A stretch of 64,000 nt of DNA from the NCBI GenBank assembly GCA_964247055.1, contig OZ176055.1:8122001-8186000 (forward strand). The letters are read 5' to 3'. Position numbers and translations under genes: made by a program. Of this stretch, positions 13,196 to 28,300 are shown one piece after another (the stretch's first letter is position 1; every line of letters starts with the position of its first letter). Source of the stretch: Paragordius varius (lineage: Eukaryota > Nematomorpha). The notes beneath the pieces are model-generated. The model was not told the DNA's origin. It made no database searches and saw nothing but the letters and a program-made list of their open reading frames with translations.

Positions 13196-13581
13196 AATTC
13201 ACATGGCATTCAATAAAACAGCATTATTACTAAAAATATTAAACTAAAAATGAAAGTGTTTAGTTTAACGTTTACTTATAATACATAAATTCGGAGTATC
13301 ACTAAATTAATAAATATATCAGGATAAGAGATTAATATTTTTGTGATATACGTGTCATTTTAAAGTTAATCAATTATCTTGAGTTCCATATCTAATAGCA
13401 AAAATTGCACAATGTTAAAAATATTTTTTTAAGCTAAAGGCTTTTTCAAAATCATTCATATATTGATACTTTCAAATTTTTGGATAATTTCTTCCTTCAC
13501 AGCCATTTAATAATTTGAATTTTATTTAATATATAAAGCCAAATTTAATGCATTATTTGGCATACGAGAAGATTTAGGTAA

Positions 13582-14145
13582 TTAACTATTAGATAAAACA
13601 CATTTAGTTTAATACTTCGATCCTAATTGGGGTAGTTGGATACCCCAGGCCTTTTTAATTAAAATCTTTAAAAAATATGAAAGGAATCAAAACCATGGCA
13701 AAATTTTTCACTTAAATAACATTAATAAACCGAAATATATAAAAAATTTTATTCAAAAATACTTGATTTTACTTATTTTAACCAAAACCAAACGTAAAAT
13801 TAGCATGTGTATACAATGGTAAAATTGTAAAATAAAACAAAATAAACCACTTTTACCATTTCTATCAATGTTAGATGTAATTTATAAAAAATTAGCGTTA
13901 ATTTTACCTTTAAAATTACGTGAAGACGATATTTTGCAAAAATGTAAAATAAAAATAGCGTCGAAGTAGTTTGACATGGAAAATATTTAAACAAATTTTT
14001 ACATATATTATTGGGTTATTTATATAATTTTTATTAGGATAGAAGCATAAATTCAAATTGGGACCGTTTCCTTCAGTTTTTTTTAAATACTAACTTTAAT
14101 TATGTCTGGGGTATTTAGATACCCCAATTTGAATCAAAGTGTTAA
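13582..14145 (+). mobile_element. piggyBac-like MITE, copy 1
   Basis: Both ends lie at TTAA, the target duplicated by piggyBac-type transposases. Each end carries the subterminal text TTCGAT/ATTGGGGTA plus a palindromic TACCCC partner, so each terminus holds an imperfect 20-bp palindrome (for example GGGGTATTTAGATACCCC). The interior of about 450 bp is AT-rich and shows no ORF. It lies just upstream of BMPR2. Confidence 0.75.
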
Positions 14146-14984
14146 AATGAATGGTAAAATTTATCCTAGGGTTATTCATCACCATTGTTTCCTCTGGATT
14201 TTAAATAGCTTCTAAGGCATGAACATAGTCCAAATATTTATATGAAATATATATATATATATATATAATATATATAGATAGGAAAATCTATCAGGAAATT
14301 TTTTGGTTCTCAAAAATTATTCCACTTTTGTGGGTAAGCTACATTGGAAGATGGCATGCCCACATTTTGTTAAACTTTTTTTAATGAGAGCTAAATGCCT
14401 TATAGCAAAAAATATCGCTAAAATAAAATAGGTATATATAAATAGCAATTTAATTAAGATTTAAATTTTCAAATGTGGGTGCTGAAAGCCCAAGTTTTTT
14501 GGCTATTAGCAAATAACAGTTTTAAAAACATGATTTTTGATATCAACTAAATTTATTTCAATATATTCATTCTTAAAAAAAATAATATTTAGCAAGAATA
14601 TCTTGAACCCTTTTCATACTATTTTGTGGCTCGACAGAAGGTATATAAAACACTTTATTTAAATACACATTTTCTATCAAATTCGTATACCTGAACATTT
14701 TACTTCAGAACTTTTTGTTAAAGGTTTGTTTGCTTTCAAATTTTATAGAAGTCAATAAAAAACACACTTAATATTAAAATTTGAAGACGTCGATTATATA
14801 GATTTTCATTATATTTAAAACGTTTATATACGGTTCATACCAATCAAAATATTAAGTATCATCAAAATTTTCCTAAAATCAAATTTTTGATTAGGTATGA
14901 TTTTTTTGTATATATAATTGATATCAGAATTTAGCAAAGACTTAATTATCACGCATCGGCATGCGTTTATTTAAACAAGTCTAT

Positions 14985-15506
14985 TTAACACTTCGATTCG
15001 AATTGGGGTATATAAATCCCCATATTGAATTTGAATTAGGATTTATAAAAAACTACTGAAGGAAACGGTCCCAATTTAAATTCTTGCCAAAATTCTAAAT
15101 AAAATTTGTTTTGAAAGAAAATTTCATATCAAACTACTTGGACGTCATTTTATTATACAAATTTTTTGAATATATCGTCTTCATTTAATTTTAAGGGTAA
15201 AATTATAGCTATTTTTTTAATTAAATTACATCTAACATTGATAGAAATAGGAAAAGCGGTTTATTTTGTATTATTTTTCAATTTTACCATCGCACACATG
15301 TCACGTTGTAAATTTTTACCTATTGATTTTAGCTTAAAATAGGTAATATCAAGTATTTTTGAATCAAATTTTTTATATATTTCGGTTTATTTATGTTATA
15401 GGGCAAAATTCTGCCATGGTTTCGAATTTCTTCCACAAGCCTGGGGTATTTACCTACCCCAATTTGAATCGTATGACAAAATAAATATGTTGTATCCAAG
15501 TGTTAA
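14985..15506 (-). mobile_element. piggyBac-like MITE, copy 2 (inverted)
   Basis: Same family as 13582-14145 in the reverse orientation. It opens TTAACACTTCGATTCG and closes CCAAGTGTTAA. The interior matches the reverse complement of copies 1 and 4. With copy 1 it forms an inverted pair 840 bp apart. Confidence 0.78.
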
Positions 15507-16154
15507 AAAAATAATTTGAGACATTTGGAGCCTAATCTAAAAATTGAATTTTTTTATAATATTATATTATATGTAATGTCTGATATTCTTAGTGATTTTT
15601 GGATGAATTCAGCTTTCACCATAAAAATTTTAGTATAAACAAAATTCGCAAATTTTGTCATTTTTTAATATGGAGGACTTACCACAAAAGTGTAAATAAT
15701 ATATCACTCGTAACCATAATCCTGATATTATTGTTATCATTATGTATTAGATTAAGTTAATTTTTTACATTGCGAAATAAAACAGAGTAGCGAAACTTCT
15801 TAAGATATAAAAAAATAGAGTGGGTATATAAACCAAAATCTGTTTCTCATTTACAACCACATAAAGTGTTAAAGAAAGAAAAAATGAATTATTTTAACCT
15901 TTATGCCTATTAGCCTAGGATTAGGTACATATCAAAGGAGAAAATCTGTAATTGCTCAAAACGATCCTTCGAGAAAAATATGGATAATTAATGAAACACT
16001 AATTTATTTGGTCTCATAATGAGCAAATTAAAACGAAAAAAATAATAGACATAATGAAAAAACGTACTATAGGAACTTTGAAACAGTTAAATATGCAGGT
16101 ATAAGAAAGAAAAAATGGAAGACAACAGTGCTTATTTTGAAATTGAATTTTTTT

Positions 16155-16158
<4 letters not shown>

Positions 16159-16195
<37 letters not shown>
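16159..16195. repeat. (TA)n microsatellite
   Basis: An uninterrupted TA run of about 37 bp lies 140 bp upstream of the PI4KA start codon. Confidence 0.9.
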
Positions 16196-16198
<3 letters not shown>

Positions 16199-16335
16199 CA
16201 TAAAATGTTAGATGGTATGATAAAAATTGAATATGTGATGAGGCGTTATGAAGGCAATTTTTAACGCGTTTAAAATATCATATTAATATTTGCACATACC
16301 ATAAATCATACCTAAACAATATGTGATTAAAGGGT

Positions 16336-19300
16336 ATGTCGCGGAGTTTTTTCTTTAATACTCAAAAAGCTTTAGCTCGTTCTATTGCTACGAATGTAGA
16401 AAATTTGGAGGAAGTTTTTATTTTTATAAATTATGATAGGTTAAAAAATTGTTAGAGTTTTGTCCATATTACAATGAAGGCTCTAATAATTGTGATATAA
16501 CAATCAATTCTCATTATGCGCTAGTGGCGTTATCAATATATTTTTTGGATTCCAATCTTAAAGTTTATATATTATCAGTAATGATTGTAGTGCAAAACGG
16601 AAATAATTGAATATTTAAAATCTTTGATCCGTAGGATACCAAATGCGGCATGGTCGACTGAATTTTACAAATATTCCAAATATCGCATACCACTTTCCGA
16701 AGAGTTTGCATTTTGTTTGGGATCTCTCCTCAACGAAATTGATATAAGGGATGAAATGATTGAAGGAGAAGTTTTTTTCATTTACATTATATATGTAGTT
16801 ATTTCTTACATTAATTACAACGCTAAACCAATTAATTGATTCCAGTTACCAATTGATTGAAATAAAAGATGGAAAAATTGATGGTATTTTATCAATCATT
16901 TATTTTATAGAAACGGTTTTACTAATTTATATACCTTTGATTATTGGATTTTTTCGGTCTTTGGGGCAACCAACCTTTTTGCAAGATTATGTTAACATAT
17001 TTTCCGAAATATTTCCATCTTCATTCCCCTACTCCACCATAGTTAATCCGTGTTATTCGAATTTTCAGGATGCATTTAAGCTAGGTAACTTTTACTTATC
17101 TTATTTTTGGATGATTATTGATATTGATTATATTTTTTACGCTTAATATAATTCAAGTTTAATTTTGAAAAGTTTATTTATCATTTTTATCATGTGTTTA
17201 TATTTAAGGCTTTGAATGATATTAGTTTATTTTTATTAATATATTTTTTTTGATCTGTTCATTTTGTTTTAGGTAAACAGTCAAGGAAATCGGTACTTTT
17301 CAGTTCAATGTCAGGCGTCGGACCTCTAAGAAATCATAATTTACAGCAAAACAATTTGAGTATTGCAGAAAATAATTCAGATGCATTTTTTTTCGGTAAT
17401 AATATGCATATGACATTTACGCAATATGTGGAATATATGTATCCCACACGAAAGGATGAATTAACCCGACCCGTATATCGTGAAAAGGAATGTGCCACAA
17501 AATTTTTAACACTAGTAAAATATTAATTTTAATATTGTTGGAGTTTTATATATGAAAGAAATTTCGATTATTATTATATGAGAACTGTCTGAAATATTTG
17601 GATATACAGTTGAATTTTTTTGGTTTATTTAAGCTTAATTTCTTGAGATTTGACCTTGATATAAAATTGTACTAGTTTGAAATTTTTAATACAGTAAAAA
17701 TGATATTAAAAAGACACGTAATCATAAAAAACAATTTAAAACATACATTCTTTAAACCCTCATTTTTTGGTGTATAGTTTTAGTTTTCTAAAAATAGAGT
17801 TGTAAATTGTAACACTCCTAATTGTTAATTCACTACTGCAATTTACATAGAAATCAAATGTGTTTTCTTTATAATAATATATTAATCTTTATTTTTTTAC
17901 GTTTTTTCTTATATTTATTTTTTCATGAAAAGACAATTTTTACATTTTGGTTATTTTAAAATACAGTGTCATTTCAAGTTGCATCTAAAATGTTATTAAT
18001 TTTACAGGTTAAACGCATGTTAAATCGAGACTTATTACTAGCCCTAGACAATAAAACTACCAGTTTTAGCAATGTAAGTAAATTGGATCCTATATATCTA
18101 TTTTTTATACCATTTATACCTCAATTTCTCCCTTGAACAACAATTCAAATTAACTCTAAAGTAAATCTTACATTTTTGATAATTTAAAAAATTTCTTAAA
18201 TTTTAAAAAATGAAATTTTTTTCAAGATTTAATATATATTGAAAAAAAAATATCAGCCATAAAGAAAAACAATCTATATTAATAATGATTTATATTAGTT
18301 CGAAAATACATAATTTAATTTTAGGGTGAATTTGAATTGTTTGAGGGTGAATTTGAGGTGCAAATGGTATGTTTTATTTTATAATATATTTTTTTATTTT
18401 GCCATTATTGTAAAATTAATTTTTATGTTTAATTCGATAGACTATTCATTATTCCTACTTTTATACATCCTACAAAGAGGTCATAACATACGTCAATCTA
18501 AGTTTTGCATTCAACCTTGTCCAAAACATTAAGGGTAAATTTTATTCTATTTTTTTTGTGAGTTAATCTTTCTATTAAATTTTCCTTAATGTTCCTAAGT
18601 TTATTGTGCAACAAAATTTTTGAACTATTTTCTTCCAAAATCGGGGGTTGTTTATGAACTCTTTTAAGGTAGAAACAACAAACAATATCATTAAAAGTTA
18701 TGCAAAATAAATTATAGGTATTTAATATTTAAGAAATATTATATATAGTTTTATTTAATATATTTTCATTATTATTGAATCGTATAAATACCAATTGGTT
18801 AAAATTTCTCACATGAAATATATCTGATAGATCCTAGCCCTGACATTAAAGACGATATCTATCGATTTGTCCAATCAATTTTCTTGAGCTTACAAGCCGA
18901 CCTATATAAATTTACACATCATGGTACTTTGCTACACCTTATTCAACAACAATACGCACATAATACGCATCATTCAACCAAAATGAAAGATAATACTAAA
19001 AACACCAATTATAACGGCAACAATGAAAAACATTTAAATAACTTTGTTACAACAAATTTGCAAAGAAATAGTTTTTCAACTTTGTTTGGTGGCAGTAATA
19101 TGCTGATGACAAGCCATAAAAATATAACACATTGGAAATTTGACTTGTGTGTTAAATCAAATGCCCTTTGTATTGAAATACTGATTTGGGCCGTGAATAG
19201 ATCGGAATGTATGTGTGTGTGCCTTTTTTTATTTTCCTACTAAAATATTTGGATTGATATAAGATTTTTTGCTTTTAAAAAAAACCCATTTTATGAAAAG

Positions 19301-22300
19301 TTTGACTGGGGTCAATATTAATTTGTGCTATCTAATTTTAGTTTACTAAGTTATCGTTTCTATACTCTCTATTGAGTTTAGTTATATGATATAGAGTATT
19401 ATTAAAAATGAATTTTACTAACTTTAAACCAGTGTGCGGTAAATGCCTGGCATTATTAATTGAAAAATTACCAAGTTTTTACTGATATAAATATTATTAA
19501 AGTTTCAATGCTTTATAAATTTATTCACTCATACTTATGACTAATTAAAGTTAAGTTTTTAAAATTTCAGTCTTTACTTTATTCTTGTTTTTTTTCTTTT
19601 TTTTTATTTATAAAATATAATATATTTTTTAATCAATATTAGCTATCGAGGGATTCACCATGAAACTCGTGGAAAAATTATCATCGCATTACAATCTGAG
19701 TATTGTTATTGCATATATGCCTCTACTTATGGCTTGTATTAAGGTTTGAGATTCTATAATTTTATTTTCAAAATTGTAGTCTAAAATCAAATAATTATTC
19801 TATTCTAAAACAACTTTTATGCATGTTTATATGCATATAGGCGTTAGGCGATTTAGCCTTGAAGGATTCATTTTTAGCGCAATCTATTATAGTTCCAGCT
19901 TTGTTGGATCTTTTGTTGAAACCAACATCACCCCTGGGAAAACTTTACAAAGAAGAGGTTGTAGTATAAAATTTTTAGAATTTTACAAAAATCAAAAATA
20001 TAAAGCGAAAATGTATAAAATGCATATTTTTTAAAGAAGGCCATATTTTTTTACTCTGATAACGTAATGATTACGCATGGGTTATATTACTGTTTTCCTA
20101 ATCATATTTATTCCAACCCAATAAGATAAATTATAATTAAAAAATCAAGGTTAAAAAGTATGGTTTTTTTATAAACATCAGTTTTTTACGTTTTTAAGGC
20201 AAATTTTTTTTATAATATAAAGGTTAGATATCCAAGTTTTACACTCTGAAAATTAAATTAGGAAAAATAGAGATTCTTTACTAAACATATGTTATATTAA
20301 AATGTAAAAAATATTAGTTTTTAATTTATGTTTTATAAATGCAATAATATCTATCCTAAAATATGTAAAAGATCCAATATTTTACATAATGTAGGAGATT
20401 GAAATAAGGAAAAAAATGAGTTTTACCGGATTTGAATCGTACTATAACACAGTCAACTCCATAAACCTTTTCAAGAAGTCCAACACGACATCCGCAAACA
20501 AGTTTGTCCGTCAAAATGTTCAATCATCAAATTTTGATATCCTTTGTGGGCTAATTATTGAAAATATTTGCAAGTTTATACAATTTCTTGAATAATTCAA
20601 TATTTTTAAATAAATTATATATAATTCATTTCATTTATTTATATATATTTAAAACCAGTTGTTTTCAAAATTATTATACATCATTTTATTTTTCTTATTG
20701 AATTTAAGTTTTGTAATCTTATAAGGGATAATAATTGAAAAATATATATCAAATTTATAAATTCTAATGAATTTAAAACTTTTATTAATATTTATTTTTA
20801 TTTTCCATTTATTTTAAACGAATTATTTACTTTTTTTAATTCATTTAGAGCGCTGCGAGCTATTTATATCCGTGATAGGGATTGTGTTCAAGCCTTATTG
20901 GCATCCCTTTCGGGGAGATTATATTATGCCGATATTGTTTCAAAGTAATTTCTTAGTTATACCTTTTTTTATAAATCATTGATAATTTTATGGAAATTTA
21001 AAATATACCATGTAAATTATTTTAATTGAAACAAACTTGTATAAGTTAATTGGATATTATTGCATAAATTTTTGTCTGCCTTTATTAAATTAAGTGTACC
21101 TTTAAAAATAGCCATATATAAATTATTACTAAACTCTATAGTAATTTGTATAAAATCGGTACCAAATTAATTTTATTAAATATACAACATCGTCTTGTAA
21201 AAAATTAAAACGTTGCAATTATAAACAATTTATACCTATAATTATACATCAATGTTTTTTTAACTATAGACAAACTTTATTATTTTACATCATACGCTAT
21301 TGTGAAAGATATATTATTTGTGTCTATTTGGATTAATTTTTTTTTCAATTTCATATTGCATTAAGAATTAAAATTTTTTACAAAAGACAACCATACTTTT
21401 TTAAAAACAATTCAAATTCACCCTAAAATAAATTGTGTGTTTAGAATTAAAAATTACTTGTATTTTTTTATATTTTTAAAAAATGAAATTTTGTTTAAAA
21501 TTAATATAATACTGAAAATAATAATAAACTATGCCATAAGAATATATTTTATATTAATGATGGGTTATATTAGCCCGACATAATTTTTTAGGGTGAATTT
21601 AAATTGTTCAAGGGTGGGTTTGAATTGTTTAAGTGTGAATTTGAATTGTTCAAGTGTTATTTTAAATTGTAAATGGTATATAATTCAAAATTGCAATTAA
21701 TTAGTTTACGTAGAAAATATCAAGGTTTGCAAAAGTATAGTTGTCTTTTTTTAAAAAAATATTTGTCTTTTAGTTTTTACATTTTGTCCATGTAAAATTT
21801 TTTATTTTTACTGTAATTTCATTTTTTGTCATGATTTGTTTTAAAGAGAATCAAGCATGGTTTCCCACGATACAATAGTGGCTTTGGGTGAATTGGGAAT
21901 TCATTTGAGAGATATTCCACAAGTTATGGAATCTGTTTTAACCATTTTTATGCAAAGGTTTGTTTTTATACATATATTTTTATAAATTCCGTAAATTTTA
22001 AATTTTTAGTATAAGTCTTTAAAATAATGTTTTGTGGTGTGGATTTTAACGCTTGTAAGCATTCATATATAAATAAGTGATAGCTTTTGAGATATTTTAA
22101 CCAAATCAAAATTTTAAGCCTTTGTTTATTTAGCGTTACTAAATAATGGGATTATTACTAAATTTGTTGTGAAAAAGCTTTAAATTCGAAAATTTATCAA
22201 ATTTAATTAATATTTAATAATCAAACTATTTGAAGCTATTTGATATTTATTACAACATATTTTTTACATTTGTTAATTGTTTACCGGTCAAAATTTACTT

Positions 22301-25300
22301 AAAATTAATTATATATGCACTTATACCTACTGTTATATTTCGCAAGCTTTTTCATTTAGGTTTATCCAATTATATTTTTATTTGTCTTTAAATTCAAAAA
22401 CTACGAAAATCTTATGTCCGTTTATTTAATTTAAAAATTGCATACATATATTATGGTTTAGTTTAATTTTTGTTTAATATAAATGACATAGATTTGGACA
22501 TCCACCATCAGAATTTTTGGATGTACTTATAATTAGACAACTTGGTAATATTCTTTATGCCGCATACCTAGGGACGGGTGATAGCTATGCAGATGTATAT
22601 TAAAATATATTTAATTTGTTATGGTTTAAATTATATTAATGGTTTTTTTTTCTATGTCATTATTTTTTATTTTACTGCATAAAGTTTGCAAAACATAATA
22701 AAATGTAAAATATCTGTATCCAAAATTTACGTTTTTTTTAAATAAAAAAATAGATTTTAATATTAATCAACCATTTTTTTTTTTGGTTTTTTCTGAAGTT
22801 TATAAGGTTTTTTACGACTCTGTAAAATAAGGGGGGGAGATTCGCTATTCCATAATGAAATACATTAATTATATTATCTAAGTGAATTTATTTTCACTGA
22901 AATTTGCGATTCGTTTTTCAAAAACTTTGGCCTTTTCACCTTTAAACTCTGTAATAAGTAGTAAAAACCGCTAAAATTTATTTTTTTGGCACATACATTT
23001 AGCAAAAAATATATCGTGAAATTATGGATTTATTCGTTATGGTAATATTGAAAGCGGCCCAGTCCTCGCTCACGCAAAACAATATGAAATCTCACATCTC
23101 TATGGACATTAGTTACAAGTTAAAAGATATTTTTTTATTAAAATTTTTATAAAATTACTGGATTGATAATCATATAGAATATTTTTGATGTTTTGATTTG
23201 ATTAATATATAATTCTAGTTTCAATTCATTTTTTCTATTTACAAACTTTTTTGTAATTATCTTCAAGGAGAGCCTCATTCGAAATAATCCGTACATTGGG
23301 ATTTGTGGTTATGAAATTTGGCACTTTTCCAATACGAAAAAGTAAACAAGGCCACACTGCAAATATAGATGCTACAAATAATATAAATCGCCATTATAAT
23401 ACAGGTTTTCTTATGACTTTTAATTAGATTTTAACCATAACTGTAAATTAAATGGATAATTATAGGTAGTTTTGTTTAAAACCCTTGATTGAATTTTTAT
23501 AATTATTTATCCAATGAACCTGCTGAATATTAACTAGTTTATTTATTTCTCTTTTATCAATTAAAAATTACTGATAATATTTTATATTTAAAATAGTATA
23601 ATATATACATATTTAAATTTTATCTGGACTTTTACCATGTATTTTGAAAATTATATTTGTAATTTACAAATATTATTATAGGAATGACGGCTATACCCGA
23701 GGAAGTGACTTCAGACTCCACCAAATCAACGCATAACAAAATGGGGAAAGATAAAAAATCAAAGGTATATTAATTATAAGATTTAACCTTAAATTTTACT
23801 ATACGGAAACATAAGTTTTGGATAAGATATATTCCAAAAGGAAAATTCTGTTTTTTAAATTAACTATAGTTTGATCCTTGTATTTTTTATATAATCCATA
23901 AGATTGCGGTTGTAAAACACTGATTTTAATCATATAAATAGGTAATCAAATAGATTATATTAAAAATTAAGGAAAATATGTTATTTTTTGAAAATTTAAT
24001 TACTTTTTTATTTACTCTGTATATTTTTAGTGAATACTCTAAGCTTAACATTTTTTGCTAATTTTTTCCCCTAAATTTATATTTTTTCATTATACAATTA
24101 ACATGTTTTCACTAGACTACAACACAAGGCTTAATTACAAACAATGGTGGTGTAGCAACAACAAATCAAAATTTATATGATAGTTGGCAAATGGATATGC
24201 TTATGAGAATCCTGGAAGTTTTTGTCCAATTAGGTCTTGAGAATCAACGTAATATGGTAACGGAAAGGGGTGCCCCCTTTTTTGCAACGTTAAATCAAAA
24301 TTTTGGACCACAAACTGCAAATACGATATCTACCGGTGGTCCACTCCATAAAGTCACGAGCAATCCTTTGTTTGAAGGTTTATATATATAATATACCATT
24401 TACAATTCGAATTCACCCTTGAACAATTCATATTCACCCTCGAACAATTAAAATTCACCATTGAACAATTCAAATTCACTCTTGAAACAATTTAAATTCA
24501 CTCTTGAAACAATTTAAATTCACTCTTGAAACAATTTAAATTCACTCTTGAACAATTCATATTGAGGCTTAAACAATTCAAATTCACCCTCGAACAATTC
24601 AAATTCACCCTAAAAACAAATTATGTGTTTTCGGGCTAATATAAATCAACATTAATAAAAAACATATTCTTTTGGCATAAATTATTATTTTTTCAGTAGT
24701 ATGTTAATTTTAAACGAAATGTATTATTAAAAAAAATATAGGTAATTTTTAATATTTAAAAACACCTAATTTATTTTAGGGTAAATTCGAATTGTTGAGG
24801 GTAAATTTGGATTTAAGGGTGAATTTGAACTGTAAATGGTATATATATGGAATTTTAAACTCAAAAAATGGTTATAAAAAGTGTATTAGGTTGGTGGTGT
24901 TTAGATTGAGTTAGGGTTAAAATATATTAATTTTTAGTATTATAGTAACTATTTGATACATCCCCCTATAATGATACTCTTTAATAAGTTTTTTTAAAAA
25001 AAACAGCATCTATAAACAATCAGTTTATGCTAATCATTTGCACTTTTTTTGATTTCTAAATAAAGCCATAATCGTTTAAAGTTGAAAACACATCTCCACA
25101 AGCATAATACTTTGGAATATTTGTTTTTAAAATAAAGTAATTCTTCAATATATAGTCATACTTAGATGTAAAGGATGGAGTTGTCCGTTTACTATTTGCA
25201 TATAAAACTTATTACTTTTAACATATATATATATATATTTATATATAAATATTTAGATACTCCGTACAACACTATATCCAGTATGGTTCCACCCCTAACC

Positions 25301-28300
25301 TCTCACAACAGTATGGTTCAACTTTTTCCTCAATCCTATGTTAATTTTAGCAATCCAATCAATAATACTAATTCATTTGGGATGGCTGGTCTTTTATTAT
25401 CGAATACGGCATCTAATTTAGCTGTTTTAAGCAATTTAACTACCAATTTCCCCCCAAATGCTTCGCCTTTCATGAATAATATTTCGATTGCCAACGTGGC
25501 TGGCTTGAGTGCTTCAACGATAAAAGCTATAAGTTATGCCGAAAATTTGGGAATTTTATTACCACTCATTGCTTCGGTAAATTGAATGGAAATTATATAA
25601 AAAATTTTCTACCAGATCCAAGGAAAATAATTTTTGTTATATAAAATATGTTTGTGAATTACTTTGAATATGTGGGTATGAGAAATTTGAAAAATCATTT
25701 TTTTTGTTAAAATTAACTAAAATCGGTTATATATAAGCATTTTGGTTTTTAAAAAGAAAAAAACTTTCTTTTGATTTATATATCGATCAGGTTTAATTGG
25801 TTCCTAATTTCTAAATTTACGGCTAATTTAATCATTTTGATTCATGGTGATACAATCGCCCCATAAATATAAATCAGTTTGCAAAAATTTATATTATATA
25901 CTCTTTCTTAATACTGATTAAAAAAATAGCAAGCAATAATTAAATATGCTATCATTGTATGAAAAATAACAAGAAAATACCATTTTTCCCAAATCGGTCT
26001 TGTTATTTGGTTTCAGTTTATTAAAACGATTCAGGCTCGAATTTATGCATTTTTTGGTTTAATTATGGCAGAAAAATTGTTTTGAAACGGTTTCTCAGTT
26101 TTACAATATAAGTATATTTAATTTGCTTATCACTTCCTTCACAATAGATTATGAATAATATCCCTTTTGTGCAATCGCCCAAGCCTAGGTTACATAAATT
26201 ATTTCGTGATTTTTGGCTGTATTGCGTACTATTGGGTTTTTCACAAGAAAAAAGTATATGGCCCAGAGAATGGTTCAGGTAATTGCAAAATTATATATTT
26301 TTTTAAAAAAGACCTAAAAATTTTTTTTATTAATTTTATAGTTTTTGAATATTTTTAATAATATTTACGATAATTTTGTATTAAACCTTCGCTATACTTT
26401 AAAAATTTTTTACTTATCATCCTTTTTTTCATCCTATAAAAATAAAAATCTCGCTTAATTTCCCAATTTACAGGTAACAAAATTAAAAACTTTTGTTATT
26501 TAATATACCATTTACAGTTCAAATTCACCCTTAAACAATTCAAATTCACCCTTGAACAATTCAAATTCACCCTTAAACAATTCAAATTCACCCCTAACTA
26601 AAATATATGTTTTTTAAGATTAAAAATTACCAATATTTTTATATATTTTTAAAAAATAAAAATTTTGTTTTAAATTAAATATAATACTGAAAAATAATAA
26701 ACTATGCCTAAAGATATATTTCACACTAATAATGAGTTATATTAGTTTAAAAACACATAATTAATTTTTAGGGTGAATTTGAATTGTTCAAGGGTGAATC
26801 TAAATTGTTCGAGGGTTAATTTGAATTGTTCGAGGGTGAATTTGAATTGTTCTAGGGTGAATTTGAACTGTAAATGGTATATATAAATATTTAAAAATTG
26901 TATATTAGTTGACAAACTAATTCATTTATTTTTATCTCAATTATGAAATTTGAAATGTATTTAAAAATATTTTCTAATTGAAATTAACCATATATACATA
27001 CATATATTTATTTAAATACCAATAGTCTACAAAAATTATTTATTATTTTGGCAGATGTGTTAGTATTATAGCTTCGAAATCACCATTACTCATTTTCAAA
27101 GAACATTTAAGGTCTGACCTTCATTATAATACCGCTATCAAAACGGATAAATTAGGACAGGTTAGATTTAATTAATTAATTTTTTTTTAAAAAAATATAT
27201 ATTTTAAATTTTATGTATTTTAAATTTTTTAAATATATATTTTAAATTTTTAATTTTTTTACGGATAGAATGAAGCACTTAGTTTTAAAAATATGTTGTT
27301 ACAAATCTTGAATCATAAACCCGAAATTGTTTCATACATTAAACAAATGACGATGGCTGAACTTACATATATACTATCGATATATCAATTGGAAACACTA
27401 CGGTAAAAAAGATTTTTTTTAATGGGATCAAAAATTTAAAAATGTATTTTTATAAAAAATTGTTTTTATTTTATAAAATTTTACTTTTTTTGCTAAAATT
27501 TAATCGAATTATATCGTTATTTTTATTCCTATATTGTCACAATATTTTACTCGTAGTGTTTAAGGAATATATTATTTCTTTTTAAAAAAATAACGTTAGA
27601 TATCTTTGATTTTTTTCACATTTTTCCCTTTAGCATAAGAAATTCCATAGATCCCAATGCTGTACATTTCATTTTTTATTATTTGGAGGATCGAGTTATA
27701 CAAAAAGATAAATCTGGCATATGGGAATGTGTTTGCACCTTAGCTGAAAATATATTTAGGTTATTTAATTTATCTTTTTTATTTTATAATTTAAGAATTT
27801 TTTTTTGATTAATCTTAATTTTATATTGCTAAATGTATTAATCTTATAATTTAAATTATCAAAATCTTGCAATGTTATATTTTAAAACATTATAATTACT
27901 ATCAAATTTAGTTAGTTTTAATTTGATTCGTTGTAATTCAATTGGGAGGAATTCAATAAATTTACGATATGTTAACCCTTATATAAAGTATTATCTCATT
28001 TTGAGTGTGCATATATTATTAAATAAAATTTGGTTTTTTTAAAAAAAAGACCTGATAATACATTATAACAAACTAACTAAGCTTTAATAATAATGAATGA
28101 AATTTATGAATATTCCGCCCTCAAAACCACGAATTTTAACAAATAAATAAATAATATTCTATCCGATAAAAATATATTCCGATAATTTAATTCCCCCCAA
28201 ATACCCCCCATAGTTTATACATCAATGAAATGATTGGAAAGCCAAAGAATAAAGAAACCCTGAGCGAACTAGAGAGACAAGCCCAATTCCTCCTCGTTAA

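Larger units (their letters stand above)
13196..16335. other. intergenic region between BMPR2 and PI4KA
   Basis: The 5' ends of the two genes face away from each other across 3.1 kb. Apart from two TTAA-bounded MITEs and a TA run at 16159-16195, the stretch is AT-rich with no credible ORF. Core promoters for both genes should lie here, but I cannot place a TATA box or initiator with confidence. Confidence 0.6.

Noticed and set aside
24391-24620. Regular short repeats resembling a CRISPR array
   Set aside because: Units are contiguous with no spacers and are mirrored at the other end of the element. The setting is an intron of an animal gene.
26017-26060. Extra PI4KA exon after a TTTCAG acceptor
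   Set aside because: Its donor phase does not fit exon 20, and joining exon 19 directly to exon 20 gives an exact-length match to the family.
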